Notes: a model not told the origin generated them from the sequence alone. A stretch of DNA of 38,886 nucleotides from Syntrophomonadaceae bacterium (GCA_012728655.1 JAAYEQ010000024.1:1-38886), one strand, 5' to 3'; shown: positions 9,992 through 17,565, counted from the stretch's first letter. Made by a program: numbers and translations.

Positions 9992-10471
9992 ATGTCAGCG
10001 GTTGTTATTATCATAGTGGTCTTGTCCTTGCTGTTGGTTGGTCTGGCTTTTGTTTTGGCTGTTAAAAACCGAGAAGAAATTGAGAGGGAGGGAGAGGCTG
10101 TGATTAAAAACATTTACATTTATTTGGTGCTGTTTGCTACGTTGATGATGACCATCGGCGGCACTGTATCCGCGTTTATGGCCGTTGCCGATATTGTGGC
10201 GCCGACACCGTATTACCAGACTTTTGAAGAATTCAAGCTGAGCCAACGGGAGATGAAATTGGCGGGTGAGAACGAAACCTCGGCTCCGGTACTGTCCGAG
10301 GAGGAATGGCGGGATAAATATAATGCCATGGTTGAGGGCGAGAGGAACCGACAGGTGGAGAGAGCGAAGAATTCGCTCATCAAGAGCCTGGGGTGGATAA
10401 TTATCCCCCTGCCGGTATTTATCTACTACCAAAGACGCCTCCCGGCCGGGGAGCGGTCGACCCGCGGCTAG
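9992..10471 (+). CDS. Small membrane protein of unknown function
   Basis: The 159-residue protein has a hydrophobic N-terminal segment (residues about 3-24), a second membrane segment (about 40-68), a charged stretch (about 75-130, many Glu/Lys/Arg) and a third hydrophobic segment (about 130-145, around LGWIIIPLPVFIYY). It is likely an integral membrane protein with a soluble loop of about 60 residues. I do not recognise a characterised family. The arrangement recalls small DUF5671-like membrane proteins, but this is only a resemblance. The ATG at 9992 has a weak ribosome site, while a much better one (GGAGGGG) precedes an out-of-frame ATG at 9952, which would encode a 36-residue leader overlapping this start. 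The gene stands alone, divergent from the CoA-transferase. Confidence 0.7.
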   Translation: MSAVVIIIVVLSLLLVGLAFVLAVKNREEIEREGEAVIKNIYIYLVLFATLMMTIGGTVSAFMAVADIVAPTPYYQTFEEFKLSQREMKLAGENETSAPVLSEEEWRDKYNAMVEGERNRQVERAKNSLIKSLGWIIIPLPVFIYYQRRLPAGERSTRG

Positions 10472-10562
10472 GCGGGAACCCTGCTTTTCCGGTGGGGCGG
10501 TCTATGGTGTTTATGAGACAGCGGTATACCTTTCGGGGTAGGCGGGAACCCCGCCTTTCCGG
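10469..10562 (+). repeat. Two near-identical 24-base direct repeats, 70 bases apart
   Basis: Positions 10469-10492 and 10539-10562 share 22 of 24 bases. Each begins TAGGCGGGAACC and ends TTTCCGG. The second copy contains GGCGGG/CCGCC, able to form a small hairpin. The first copy overlaps the stop codon of the upstream membrane-protein gene. This is either a short duplicated element or the remains of tandem hairpins; no coding function is seen. Confidence 0.6.
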
Positions 10563-10879
10563 CCGCGGGGGTTGATACCAGGAGCTCCGGCATCGCCGAT
10601 GGAGTTGAACATGTCAGAGAATAGCAGTCATTAACTGCGAAGCAGGTGATGCCCCGGGAGGACTGTCGGAGCGGTTTGGTTGCAATACCTCGCTTTGTAT
10701 GCCCGGTGCCGCGCGATTTCGGCACCGGGCTTTCCTGTTTATCCTCGGTTTGCGGTTCATGCAATCAAGAGGAGTAAAAAATCTTCCGTTCGGCAATACC
10801 TATATCAGTAGTTGCAGCAGGGTTTCCCCACCGATTGCCCGGCGGTTGGAAGGGGATACTCGGCAAGGCGGAGAGATGT
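10472..10879 (+). other. Intergenic region of about 408 bases without a gene
   Basis: The stretch holds the second copy of the repeat above and a clear terminator at 10701-10740. About 110 bases before the terminator (10590-10700) are GC-rich and could belong to a small untranslated RNA or leader. Between the terminator and the ABC transporter start (10741-10879) I see no recognisable element apart from the ribosome site. No protein-coding signal is supported. Confidence 0.5.
10701..10740 (+). terminator. Rho-independent terminator
   Basis: GCCCGGTGCC (10701-10710) pairs perfectly with GGCACCGGGC (10721-10730) around a 10-base loop, followed by TTTCCTGTTT. It is 230 bases beyond the nearest upstream coding end, so it may terminate a longer 3' untranslated region or a separate small RNA. 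Confidence 0.75.
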
Positions 10880-11770
10880 ATGGCAGTAATTCAGACCCGG
10901 GGGCTGACCAAGTACTATGGAAAAAGCCGAGGAATTGAAAACCTCGATCTCACGGTAGAGGAGGGCGAGTTCTTCGGGTTTATCGGCCCCAACGGAGCCG
11001 GTAAATCAACCACCATCCGCACGCTGCTCAACTTCATATATCCCAGTTCCGGGGAAGCCGTCATTTTCGGCATGGATTGCGTAAAGGAGAGCACGCGCAT
11101 CAAGACGGTCACCGGATATGTTCCGGGCGAGATCAATTATTACCGGGAGATCAGGGTTCGCGACCTTTTGCGTTACGCGGCCGGCTATTATGAAAGTATT
11201 GATCGCCAATACCTGGAGCGGCTGTGTGAGGAACTCGAGATTGAGATGGACAAGAAGTTCGGCGCCCTTTCCCTGGGCAACAAAAAGAAGGTGGCGATTG
11301 TGCAGGCTTTGATGCACAAACCCCGTCTGCTCATACTCGATGAACCTGCCAATGGTCTCGACCCCCTTATCCAGAGCCGTCTTTTTTCGCTGCTCCAGGA
11401 GGTAAACCGGGAGGGTACGACCATTTTCCTGTCCAGTCACAACCTGGCGGAGGTGCAGCGCTTCTGTCACCGGGTGGGTATCATCCGCGAGGGCAGGATG
11501 GCCAAGGTGAACCGGGTTGACGAACTTTTAGGTACTGCCGGTCGCCGTGTAATTGTCAAATCAGAGGATGATCTCACCGCGTCCCTGCAAGAACTGGGGA
11601 TTAAAGAGGCTGAGGTTGCTGCCGGCACCTATTCTTTTGTCTTTGACGGGCCTGTCGATCGTTTGATAAAAACACTGGCTCGGCACTCCATCCATGATCT
11701 GCACCTCGAGGAGCCGTCCCTGGAAGAGCAATTTATGCACTATTATGAGCGGGAGGAGGAAGAGTCTTGA
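10880..11770 (+). CDS. ABC transporter ATP-binding protein
   Basis: The 296-residue protein is a cytoplasmic ATPase that would energise the membrane partner encoded immediately downstream. It has a Walker A GPNGAGKST (residues about 36-44), a divergent signature LSLGNKKK (usually LSGGQ), a Walker B LLILDEP followed by the D-loop ANGLDP, and an H-loop in SSHNLAE. The C-terminal 80 residues form the extra domain common in drug or polyether exporters of the ABC-2 type. The ATG at 10880 fits best: GGAG lies 6 bases upstream, and translation opens with MAVIQTRGLTKYYG as in relatives. The stop overlaps the TTG start of the permease (TTGA), so the two are translationally coupled. The substrate is unknown. 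Confidence 0.93.
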   Translation: MAVIQTRGLTKYYGKSRGIENLDLTVEEGEFFGFIGPNGAGKSTTIRTLLNFIYPSSGEAVIFGMDCVKESTRIKTVTGYVPGEINYYREIRVRDLLRYAAGYYESIDRQYLERLCEELEIEMDKKFGALSLGNKKKVAIVQALMHKPRLLILDEPANGLDPLIQSRLFSLLQEVNREGTTIFLSSHNLAEVQRFCHRVGIIREGRMAKVNRVDELLGTAGRRVIVKSEDDLTASLQELGIKEAEVAAGTYSFVFDGPVDRLIKTLARHSIHDLHLEEPSLEEQFMHYYEREEEES

Positions 11771-12579
11771 ATCTGTACGGGTTCGAAACCCAGCGTCTGT
11801 TGAAAGGCCTGCTGACGTGGTCGGCGGTGGTAAACCTTTTGCTGGTGCTCTTTATGGCCTTTTACCCTTCCATGGCTGAGAGCGGACTGGCCGATCTGTC
11901 CAAATACAAGCTGGAGGCTCTGCCGCCCGCGGTGCTGGAAGCCTTTGGCCTCAACCTGATGACAGATTTGTCGGACCTGCTTCAATACTATGCCTATATT
12001 GCCCAGTACATTTTAATGGCCGCCGCCATTTATGCGTTGATACTGGGAACCTCGGCCTTAATCAAGGAGGAGGCGGATGGTACCATCGAGTTCCTCTATG
12101 CCCGGCCGGTTTCCCGCCTGGAGATAACAACCGGCAAGCTGCTGTCCATCGTAACCGTACTCTGGGCTTTCAACCTGATTACCTTTGGTGTCTCCGTCCT
12201 CCTGCTGCATGCGTTCCGGGATCCGGGGTATGAGTACCTGCCCCTGACCCTGGCCATGTTCAGCGGTATGTTGGCCGCGCAAATGGTTTTTCTGGCGGCA
12301 GGCTTCGCCCTTTCCACGGTGCTCCCGCGTTACAGCAACCCGGTTACTGTGGGGTTGGGATTATTCTTGGTCACCTACCTGCTGGGGACCATTGCCGCCG
12401 TTAATGAACAACTGGAGTGGCTGAAATACCTCTCGCCTTACCATTACGTCCAGCCCACGAACGTCCTGGCCAATGACGGAACCGTCGAACAGGTATACCT
12501 CCATATTATGCTCCTGACCACGTTAACTGCCATACTGTTCGCCTACTGGCGCTACCGCCGCAAAGACCTCCTGGTCTGA
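11767..12579 (+). CDS. ABC-2 type transporter permease
   Basis: The 270-residue membrane protein starts at a TTG that overlaps the stop of the ATPase gene. It shows about six hydrophobic segments (near residues 15-33, 72-95, 125-150, 160-185, 195-215 and 245-262). The segment IKEEADGTIEFLYARPVSR after the second helix is the cytoplasmic coupling-type sequence typical of ABC-2 permeases of the GldF/YhaP kind (DGT..FL...PVSR). With the ATPase it forms a complete exporter, one permease and one ATPase chain each probably acting as dimers. The cargo cannot be told; lipids, antibiotics and peptides are all known for the family. The gene ends 89 bases before the convergent FAD/Rieske gene. Confidence 0.9.
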   Translation: MNLYGFETQRLLKGLLTWSAVVNLLLVLFMAFYPSMAESGLADLSKYKLEALPPAVLEAFGLNLMTDLSDLLQYYAYIAQYILMAAAIYALILGTSALIKEEADGTIEFLYARPVSRLEITTGKLLSIVTVLWAFNLITFGVSVLLLHAFRDPGYEYLPLTLAMFSGMLAAQMVFLAAGFALSTVLPRYSNPVTVGLGLFLVTYLLGTIAAVNEQLEWLKYLSPYHYVQPTNVLANDGTVEQVYLHIMLLTTLTAILFAYWRYRRKDLLV

Positions 12580-12668
12580 AAGGATGCGGCGAAACCGCAG
12601 GGTGCTTTTGGGTCGCTTCTCACATTCAGCCCGGAGGAGATTATCAAAGGCTGCCCTGGGGAAGAGGT

Positions 12669-14252
12669 TCACTGGAAGACATTCGGTTCCACCTGGTTCG
12701 GTCCCTCTCCGGGGTGGCGCAGTCTGCTGAGGGCCGGGCCTTCGATAATGTCGCCTTCGTAGGTGAAGCGGGAGCCATGACACGGGCAGTCCCAGGAGCG
12801 TTCAGCCTCGTTCCAGGAGAGCTCGCATCCCATGTGGGTGCAGGTAATATCCACCAGGCGGAGTTTTCCCTTATCATCCCGGAATGCGCCTATCTTATCA
12901 CCGTCGATGCTGACAATACGGGCTTCGCCCGGAGGCAGATCTTCCATCTCCCCGGCCGGTTTAAGCTTGCCGGCAACCAGGTGTTTGGCTACATCGACAT
13001 TGGTCACCACGAAATTGACCGCCGAAGCGGTATTGAAGCGGGACGGGGCGTAGACTTCTTTCCAAGGACTGTCGCCGTGGATTATCAGGTCCTTGATTAT
13101 CATGGCCGCCGCTGTACTGTTGGTCATCCCCCACTTGGCAAACCCGGTGGCCACATAAAGGTTGGGGTGTTTGGCGGTGAGGTTGCCAACATAGGGGACT
13201 CCGTCCAGGGTGATGTAATCCTGGGTTGACCAGCGATATTTCACCTCTTTTACCTCAAAGGTATCGCGAGCAAATCGCAGCAGGTTATCATAATGGACCC
13301 CGGTATTTTTTGCCTGGCCGGTTTTATGATCTTCGCCCCCGACCAGTATCAGTTCCCCGTCTTCCATGGGCTGGGAGCGCAGGGAGCGGGTCGGGTCTTC
13401 GGCCGAGATAAACATGCCCTCCGGGAATTTTTCCGCTATGGTTATGCCGGTGACATACGAGCGACTGGGGTACATCCGGGCAAAGTACATCCCCCCTCCA
13501 TCGAAAAACGGGTAATGGGAAGCGATTACCACCTTGGAGGCGATGACCTTTTTCCCCTGGTTGGTGATGACTGCCAAGGAATTTCCTTCTTCGATGTTGA
13601 CAGCCCGGGTTTGCTCAAAAATTAGGCACGAATCCGGCAGCATTTTAACCAGGGCTTTTAGATACTTGAGAGGATGAAACTGGGCTTGCCCGTCGAACCG
13701 TAGAGCAGCTTTGATCCTGAAAGGCAGGGGAAGATCATGCACCACCGAAGCCTTAATCCCCAGAACGGAAGCCGCCTTCTCCTCCTTCTCGATCTGGTGA
13801 ACGTAGCCGGTGGATTGGGTGTAGACGTAAGCGGGACGCCGAGCGAAATCACAATCGATTTTCTGTTCCGCCACCGTATCGGCAATGAACCGTATGGCGT
13901 TTTCATTGGCCTCGGCATATTGGCGGGCCTTTTCCTGTCCCATCTGGGTTATCAGCCGGTCATAAATCAGGGCGTGCTGCGAGGTTACCTTGGCGGTGGT
14001 GTGTCCGGTAGTTCCCTGCAGTAGACGGTCGGCTTCGAGGATGACAACCTTTAAACCCTCACGGGCCAGGAGATGAGCACAGGTGATACCGACCATTCCA
14101 CCGCCCACAACCGCCACGTCCGCCTGGATGTCTTCTTTCAATTCCGGATAGTCGGTCTTCGGGGTGGACTCGATCCAGTAAGAGCCGGGTGGTTCGGTAT
14201 TTCGGATACTGTACGAAATGTTAATCACCTCATCAAATGATTTATTGTCCAA
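12669..14252 (-). CDS. FAD-dependent oxidoreductase with C-terminal Rieske [2Fe-2S] domain
   Basis: The 527-residue protein joins a DAO-fold flavoprotein to a Rieske domain. Near residue 48 is the dinucleotide motif VAVVGGGMVG, followed by ILEADRLLQGTTGHTTAKVTSQH. The C-terminal part has Rieske box I CTHMGC (ligands C471, H473) and box II CPCHGS (ligands C489, H492), with C476 and C491 placed for the stabilising disulfide. Such glycine-oxidase-like/Rieske fusions occur in Bacillus and many anaerobes and are cytoplasmic. Their substrate is not established. The predicted start is TTG at 14252 with no good ribosome site; the in-frame GTG at 14228 is an alternative that would remove 8 residues and leave the domains intact. 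It is single and convergent with the ABC operon. Confidence 0.9.
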   Translation of the reverse strand: MDNKSFDEVINISYSIRNTEPPGSYWIESTPKTDYPELKEDIQADVAVVGGGMVGITCAHLLAREGLKVVILEADRLLQGTTGHTTAKVTSQHALIYDRLITQMGQEKARQYAEANENAIRFIADTVAEQKIDCDFARRPAYVYTQSTGYVHQIEKEEKAASVLGIKASVVHDLPLPFRIKAALRFDGQAQFHPLKYLKALVKMLPDSCLIFEQTRAVNIEEGNSLAVITNQGKKVIASKVVIASHYPFFDGGGMYFARMYPSRSYVTGITIAEKFPEGMFISAEDPTRSLRSQPMEDGELILVGGEDHKTGQAKNTGVHYDNLLRFARDTFEVKEVKYRWSTQDYITLDGVPYVGNLTAKHPNLYVATGFAKWGMTNSTAAAMIIKDLIIHGDSPWKEVYAPSRFNTASAVNFVVTNVDVAKHLVAGKLKPAGEMEDLPPGEARIVSIDGDKIGAFRDDKGKLRLVDITCTHMGCELSWNEAERSWDCPCHGSRFTYEGDIIEGPALSRLRHPGEGPNQVEPNVFQ

Positions 14253-14507
14253 GCCGGAGAGACTGGTCTCCGCGCTGTTTAAAAATACGACTCGGTGATA
14301 TTATTCCAATAATGAGGAAAAATTAATTAGCGAGTATGACCGCGGTTCCCCTCATAAAATGGCAAAATATGTCAGAACAACTCTTGGATCTTCAGATATT
14401 GCAAAATCTGACTTGTAATCATCTGACTCGACCAACAATATGTGTTAGGCATGTCCGCCCGGCTTCAGGGAACAATAGAGATACCAAACCAAAAGGAGGT
14501 GAAATGA

Positions 14508-14786
14508 ATGGGCAGAGGCCAGAAGAGAAATCGCGTGCTTGTTCCTGAAGCATCAAGGGCATTATACGATTTCAAATATCAGATAGCTCAGGAGCTTGGG
14601 GTTGGCAAAGAGATTCAAGGCGAGTACTGGGGTAACGTGCCTTCCCGCGATGCCGGTGCTGTCGGCGGCAACATGGTGCGGAAGATGATCCAGTTTGCCG
14701 AAAGTCAGTTGAGCAGCAACCCCGCGGCGATTACCAATCAGCCTTTAACCGGCAATACCAACGCCAAGAACCCGTCAGGACTGTAA
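14508..14786 (+). CDS. Alpha/beta-type small acid-soluble spore protein (SASP), long form
   Basis: The 92-residue protein binds and protects DNA in dormant spores. Family hallmarks are RNRVLVPEA near the N-terminus, the helix FKYQIAQELG (22-31), and the second conserved block SRDAGAVGGNMVRKMIQFAE (about 46-65). AAGGAGGT (14493-14500) sits 7 bases before the ATG at 14508; the out-of-frame ATG at 14504 is too close to that site. Relatives usually carry Glu at the position of Gln25, where the germination protease cuts (KYEIA), so cleavage may be altered. A Ser/Asn-rich tail of about 25 residues follows the core. A terminator lies directly downstream. Expression is probably from a forespore sigma-G promoter, which I could not place with confidence. 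Confidence 0.93.
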   Translation: MGRGQKRNRVLVPEASRALYDFKYQIAQELGVGKEIQGEYWGNVPSRDAGAVGGNMVRKMIQFAESQLSSNPAAITNQPLTGNTNAKNPSGL

Positions 14787-14809
14787 TCATAGCGGAATAA
14801 TAAAGGAAC

Positions 14810-14840
14810 AAGCGGACTGTCTTTAGTCCGCTTTTCTTTT
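14810..14840 (+). terminator. Rho-independent terminator of the SASP gene
   Basis: AGCGGACT (14811-14818) pairs with AGTCCGCT (14825-14832) around a 6-base loop, extended by A14810-T14833. The pyrimidine tract TTTCTTTTT follows. It starts 24 bases after the stop codon. Confidence 0.88.
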
Positions 14841-14972
14841 TGGGGGTACTGCCGCGGGCGCTAATCAGAGAACGAAAGACCCTGAATGTTCAACCGGTAG
14901 ACGAGCCCCCTCCCACAACCTCATGCAGTTTGGTAACCGAAGATAATTAGACAGACTTCGGAAATTACGAAA

Positions 14973-15003
14973 TTGAAATTATATACTGCCTCTGTATATA
15001 ATT
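14973..15003 (+). promoter_or_regulatory. Promoter with overlapping inverted repeat for the second CoA-transferase
   Basis: TTGAAA (14973-14978) and TATAAT (14997-15002) are separated by 18 bases, a good sigma-A promoter about 70 bases before the GTG start. A perfect 10-bp inverted repeat, AATTATATAC (14977-14986) and GTATATAATT (14994-15003), with a 7-base centre fills the space between and covers the -10 box. This is the position of a repressor operator. The regulator is unknown. Confidence 0.6.
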
Positions 15004-15071
15004 AATGTATTATCTGTGGTTTACTGGTAAGACCATTTGTGTAGAAAAAGTAATGAGATGGAGGCGGAAAT

Positions 15072-16400
15072 GTGTACAGCAAGTGGCTTGACCTGTATAA
15101 ATCAAAGCTGAAGACGCTTGATGAAGCGGCGGCCATGATCAAGGATGGGGAAGAGGTTTACTGTGCGTTGGGAGGCGGCCAACCCTTCGGGATGTTTGAG
15201 GCCATCGGCCAGCGAATAAAACGCGGTGAGCTGGCCCGGGTTGCGCTCTTTGCCGGCAATGTGGTGGTGCAGACGGCGTTAACCGATCCGGAAATCCAGG
15301 ATAGGGTCAATTTTGATACCCCTTTCGTCGGACCTTACACCCGCGAGGGAACCAAGGCCGGCTTTTATACGTATTCACCCATCAAGCTCAGCGATATGGA
15401 CACCGTATCCGCACGGGGACTCCGCCGCGGGGATGTTTATATATTACGGGTCAGTCCCATGGACAGGCACGGATTTTTCAGCACCGGTATCAATGTGGAC
15501 TACGGTTGGGGGATGGCCAAGACCAACCCCGAAAAGCGCCTGTTGATTGTTGAAGTGAATGAATACATGCCCAGGACTTACGGGACCAATCACATACACA
15601 TCACTGAGGCCGACGTGGTGGTGGAACACCATGTGCCCATGCCCTATATACCCGATTTGCCGTTAACGGACGTAGAGATCAGTATCGGCCGGCATATTGC
15701 GGAGATGGTTCCGGACGGCGCCACGATTCAACTCGGTATTGGCGGAATACCGAACGCGGTGGGCAAGTTCCTTATGGATAAACGCGATTTGGGCGTACAC
15801 AGCGAAATGCTTACCAACTGCATGTTGGATCTGTATAAAGCCGGGGTCATTACCTGCGCCAAAAAGACTTTTATGCCTTACAAATGGGTCGGTTCCTTTG
15901 CCTGGGGCAGCCAGGAACTATACGACTTTATACATGAGAACCCGATGATCGAGATGCATACCTGCGGTTTTGTAAACAATCCCTATATCATTGCCAAGAA
16001 CGACAATATGATCTCGGTTAACTCCACCCTGCAGATCGACCTGACCGGGCAGTGTGCATCGGAAGCGATCGGTCCTTATCAATACTCCGGGGTCGGGGGG
16101 CAGGCTGACTTTGTCCAAGGAGCCTGGCTCTCCAAAGGAGGCAAGTCCTTTATCGCCACTCCTTCAACCACCCGGGGCAAGGACGGCAAGCTGATTTCCA
16201 AGATCGTACCTTTGCTCGATTACGGCAGTTTTGTCAGCACTCCCCGCACCGAAACCCACTGGGTGGTCACCGAATACGGGGCGGTTCTGGTGAAGGGCCA
16301 GAGCATCAAAAAGCGTGCTGAATCGTTAATCTCCATTGCCCACCCTGATTTCCGGGACTGGCTCCGCTTCGAAGCCAAAAAACTGGGCTTCCTGTCTTAA
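15072..16400 (+). CDS. Acetyl-CoA hydrolase/transferase family CoA-transferase (second copy)
   Basis: The 442-residue protein is a family I CoA-transferase of the AbfT/butyryl-CoA:acetate group, full length for the family. It carries SPMDRHGFFSTG near residue 128, GIGGIPNAVG near 220, GVHSEML with the presumed catalytic Glu shortly after, and AESLISIAHPDFRDWL at the C-terminus. The start is GTG at 15072 behind GGAGGCGG; the ATG two bases earlier is out of frame. It has its own promoter, operator-like repeat and terminator, so it is regulated separately from the paralogue at 8407-9747. Differences are clear in the N-terminal third, which suggests a different acyl substrate rather than redundancy. 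A role in activating or releasing short fatty acids is inferred from the family. Confidence 0.9.
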   Translation: MYSKWLDLYKSKLKTLDEAAAMIKDGEEVYCALGGGQPFGMFEAIGQRIKRGELARVALFAGNVVVQTALTDPEIQDRVNFDTPFVGPYTREGTKAGFYTYSPIKLSDMDTVSARGLRRGDVYILRVSPMDRHGFFSTGINVDYGWGMAKTNPEKRLLIVEVNEYMPRTYGTNHIHITEADVVVEHHVPMPYIPDLPLTDVEISIGRHIAEMVPDGATIQLGIGGIPNAVGKFLMDKRDLGVHSEMLTNCMLDLYKAGVITCAKKTFMPYKWVGSFAWGSQELYDFIHENPMIEMHTCGFVNNPYIIAKNDNMISVNSTLQIDLTGQCASEAIGPYQYSGVGGQADFVQGAWLSKGGKSFIATPSTTRGKDGKLISKIVPLLDYGSFVSTPRTETHWVVTEYGAVLVKGQSIKKRAESLISIAHPDFRDWLRFEAKKLGFLS

Positions 16401-16454
16401 GAAACTCCAGCCCCGGCCGGGCAAAAGAGAGGGCGGAAAAGAGGAAAACGTAAT

Positions 16455-16500
16455 AAAGGGAAGGCTCCTCGAGCCAGACGCCGGGCCTTCCCTTTTTGTT
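16455..16500 (+). terminator. Rho-independent terminator of the second CoA-transferase
   Basis: AAAGGGAAGGC (16455-16465) pairs perfectly with GCCTTCCCTTT (16485-16495) across a 19-base loop, ending in a T run. The A-rich left arm could let it work in reverse too, but no minus-strand gene needs it. Confidence 0.88.
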
Positions 16501-16580
16501 TTGGTCTATGTCAATTTGGCAGGAGCCGGCTTAACGATTTCCCGCTTGCGGCAAAAATCCTTCCCTGATGTAAAACTAAC

Positions 16581-16629
16581 TTGACATGACGAGGGTCACC
16601 CTTTATACTAAATGTAAAGCTAGCTTTAC
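16581..16629 (+). promoter_or_regulatory. Consensus promoter and 16-bp palindromic operator of the XRE/DUF2178 pair
   Basis: TTGACA (16581-16586), a 17-base spacer and TATACT (16604-16609) make a near-perfect sigma-A promoter. Just downstream, 16614-16629 is a perfect 16-bp palindrome (GTAAAGCT/AGCTTTAC) sitting at the expected transcription start. Binding of a dimeric repressor there would block initiation. The downstream XRE protein is the obvious candidate, giving autoregulation; this last point is inference. Confidence 0.75.
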
Positions 16630-16649
16630 TAAGCAAGGGTGGTGTTCGC

Positions 16650-16859
16650 ATGGAAAATCGGCTGAGGGAACTTCGGGAAAGGGATTCTTTAACCCAGGAG
16701 GACCTGGCGGCCCGGGTGGGGGTATCGCGCCAGACCATCATATCTCTGGAGCGAGGCAGATATAATCCTTCGCTGTTGCTGGCTTACAAACTCGCCCGGG
16801 TATTCGGGTTGAGAATTGAGGACGTCTTTATTTTTGAAGATGGAAAGGGGGACGAATAA
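16650..16859 (+). CDS. XRE-family helix-turn-helix transcriptional regulator
   Basis: The 69-residue protein is a single HTH_3 (Cro/C1-type) domain. The recognition region is SLTQEDLAARVGVSRQTIISLERG (residues about 13-36; Q16, S28, Q30 and E34 are the typical conserved positions), followed by NPSLLLAYKLARVFGLRIEDVF. There is no effector domain, like the compact YgzD/YozG-type regulators. It is the first gene behind the palindromic operator, and its stop codon abuts the ATG of the DUF2178 gene, so both come from one transcript. Together they look like a regulator with a membrane partner that may sense or modulate it. Confidence 0.92.
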   Translation: MENRLRELRERDSLTQEDLAARVGVSRQTIISLERGRYNPSLLLAYKLARVFGLRIEDVFIFEDGKGDE

Positions 16860-17258
16860 ATGACAACAAAGGCTCGCTTCATAATCGGTACGGTTTTTCA
16901 ACTGCTAATTCTGGGGCTGGGGATATATGCTCTGTTTATTGACAAGATCGGCCTGGGAATGGCTCTTATTGCTGCCACCCTGGCGGTGTCTGTGGTCCGC
17001 AGCAACAAAAACAGAAGGATTCAGGAAGAAGAGAGACGGGGAATGAACCCTTACGACGAAAGGGCTTCCTATATCAACGGAAAAGCTGCCTATGCGGCTT
17101 GCAGCACCTTCCTTATTGTGGCCGGATTGTTTGTCCTGGTAGGGTCGATCCTGGGGCCGGTAGTTCTGGTCAACCCTTATAACACAATCGGGATTGCGAT
17201 TGCCTTCCTGGTAATCCTGCATACCGGCTATTACTACTATTACAATAGTAAGGAGTAG
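16860..17258 (+). CDS. DUF2178-like membrane protein, partner of XRE regulator
   Basis: The 132-residue protein has four predicted membrane segments: residues about 8-25, 29-47, 77-99 and 105-124. A cytoplasmic loop between the second and third is rich in charged residues and contains MNPYDERASYINGKAAYA. The YDER...I..KA pattern after the second helix is what I associate with DUF2178 proteins, which are often encoded beside small XRE regulators in Firmicutes and archaea. The function is unknown. The start at 16860 directly follows the regulator's stop, and GGAAAGGGGG just upstream serves as the ribosome site. Confidence 0.8.
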   Translation: MTTKARFIIGTVFQLLILGLGIYALFIDKIGLGMALIAATLAVSVVRSNKNRRIQEEERRGMNPYDERASYINGKAAYAACSTFLIVAGLFVLVGSILGPVVLVNPYNTIGIAIAFLVILHTGYYYYYNSKE

Positions 17259-17317
17259 CCGCATGGGCAGTGGGAGGCTGAGGCCGTATTGAAAAAGTCG
17301 TCATATATATTTGCAAT

Positions 17318-17560
17318 TTGCTGCCATATCAACTAGAATTAAGCTTTTTTGCCAACGAACCCGGGCGTTGCCCTGCTTGCCGGGCGGCTCGCAAAGCGGA
17401 ATCAAGGGGGAACCGCTCAGGCTATGAGCGGACGGAGAGGCAGATGTTCCCGGCGGTCTGTTCCGCCTGTGGTAAGGACACGACCGTACCATTCCAACTG
17501 AAACGGGAGCGGCCGATCTATTGCCGGGATTGTTATTCAAGCCAACCCCGCCGCAATTGA
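17318..17560 (+). pseudogene. 5'-truncated zinc-ribbon (CxxC) protein remnant
   Basis: From about 17351 the reading frame matches a common clostridial zinc-ribbon protein. ANEPGRCPACRAARKA is followed by a linker and a second ribbon, FPAVCSACGKDTTVPF...RPIYCRDC. In intact relatives a first CxxC pair and the sequence leading into F-x-NEPxRC precede this part, giving about 90-100 residues. Here the upstream bases are AT-rich, code for nothing similar in any frame, and contain no ribosome site before the only possible start (TTG 17318). The second ribbon retains all four cysteines, so decay is recent or a short form is still made. I favour a 5'-deleted pseudogene. Confidence 0.6.
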
Positions 17561-17565
17561 TAACC

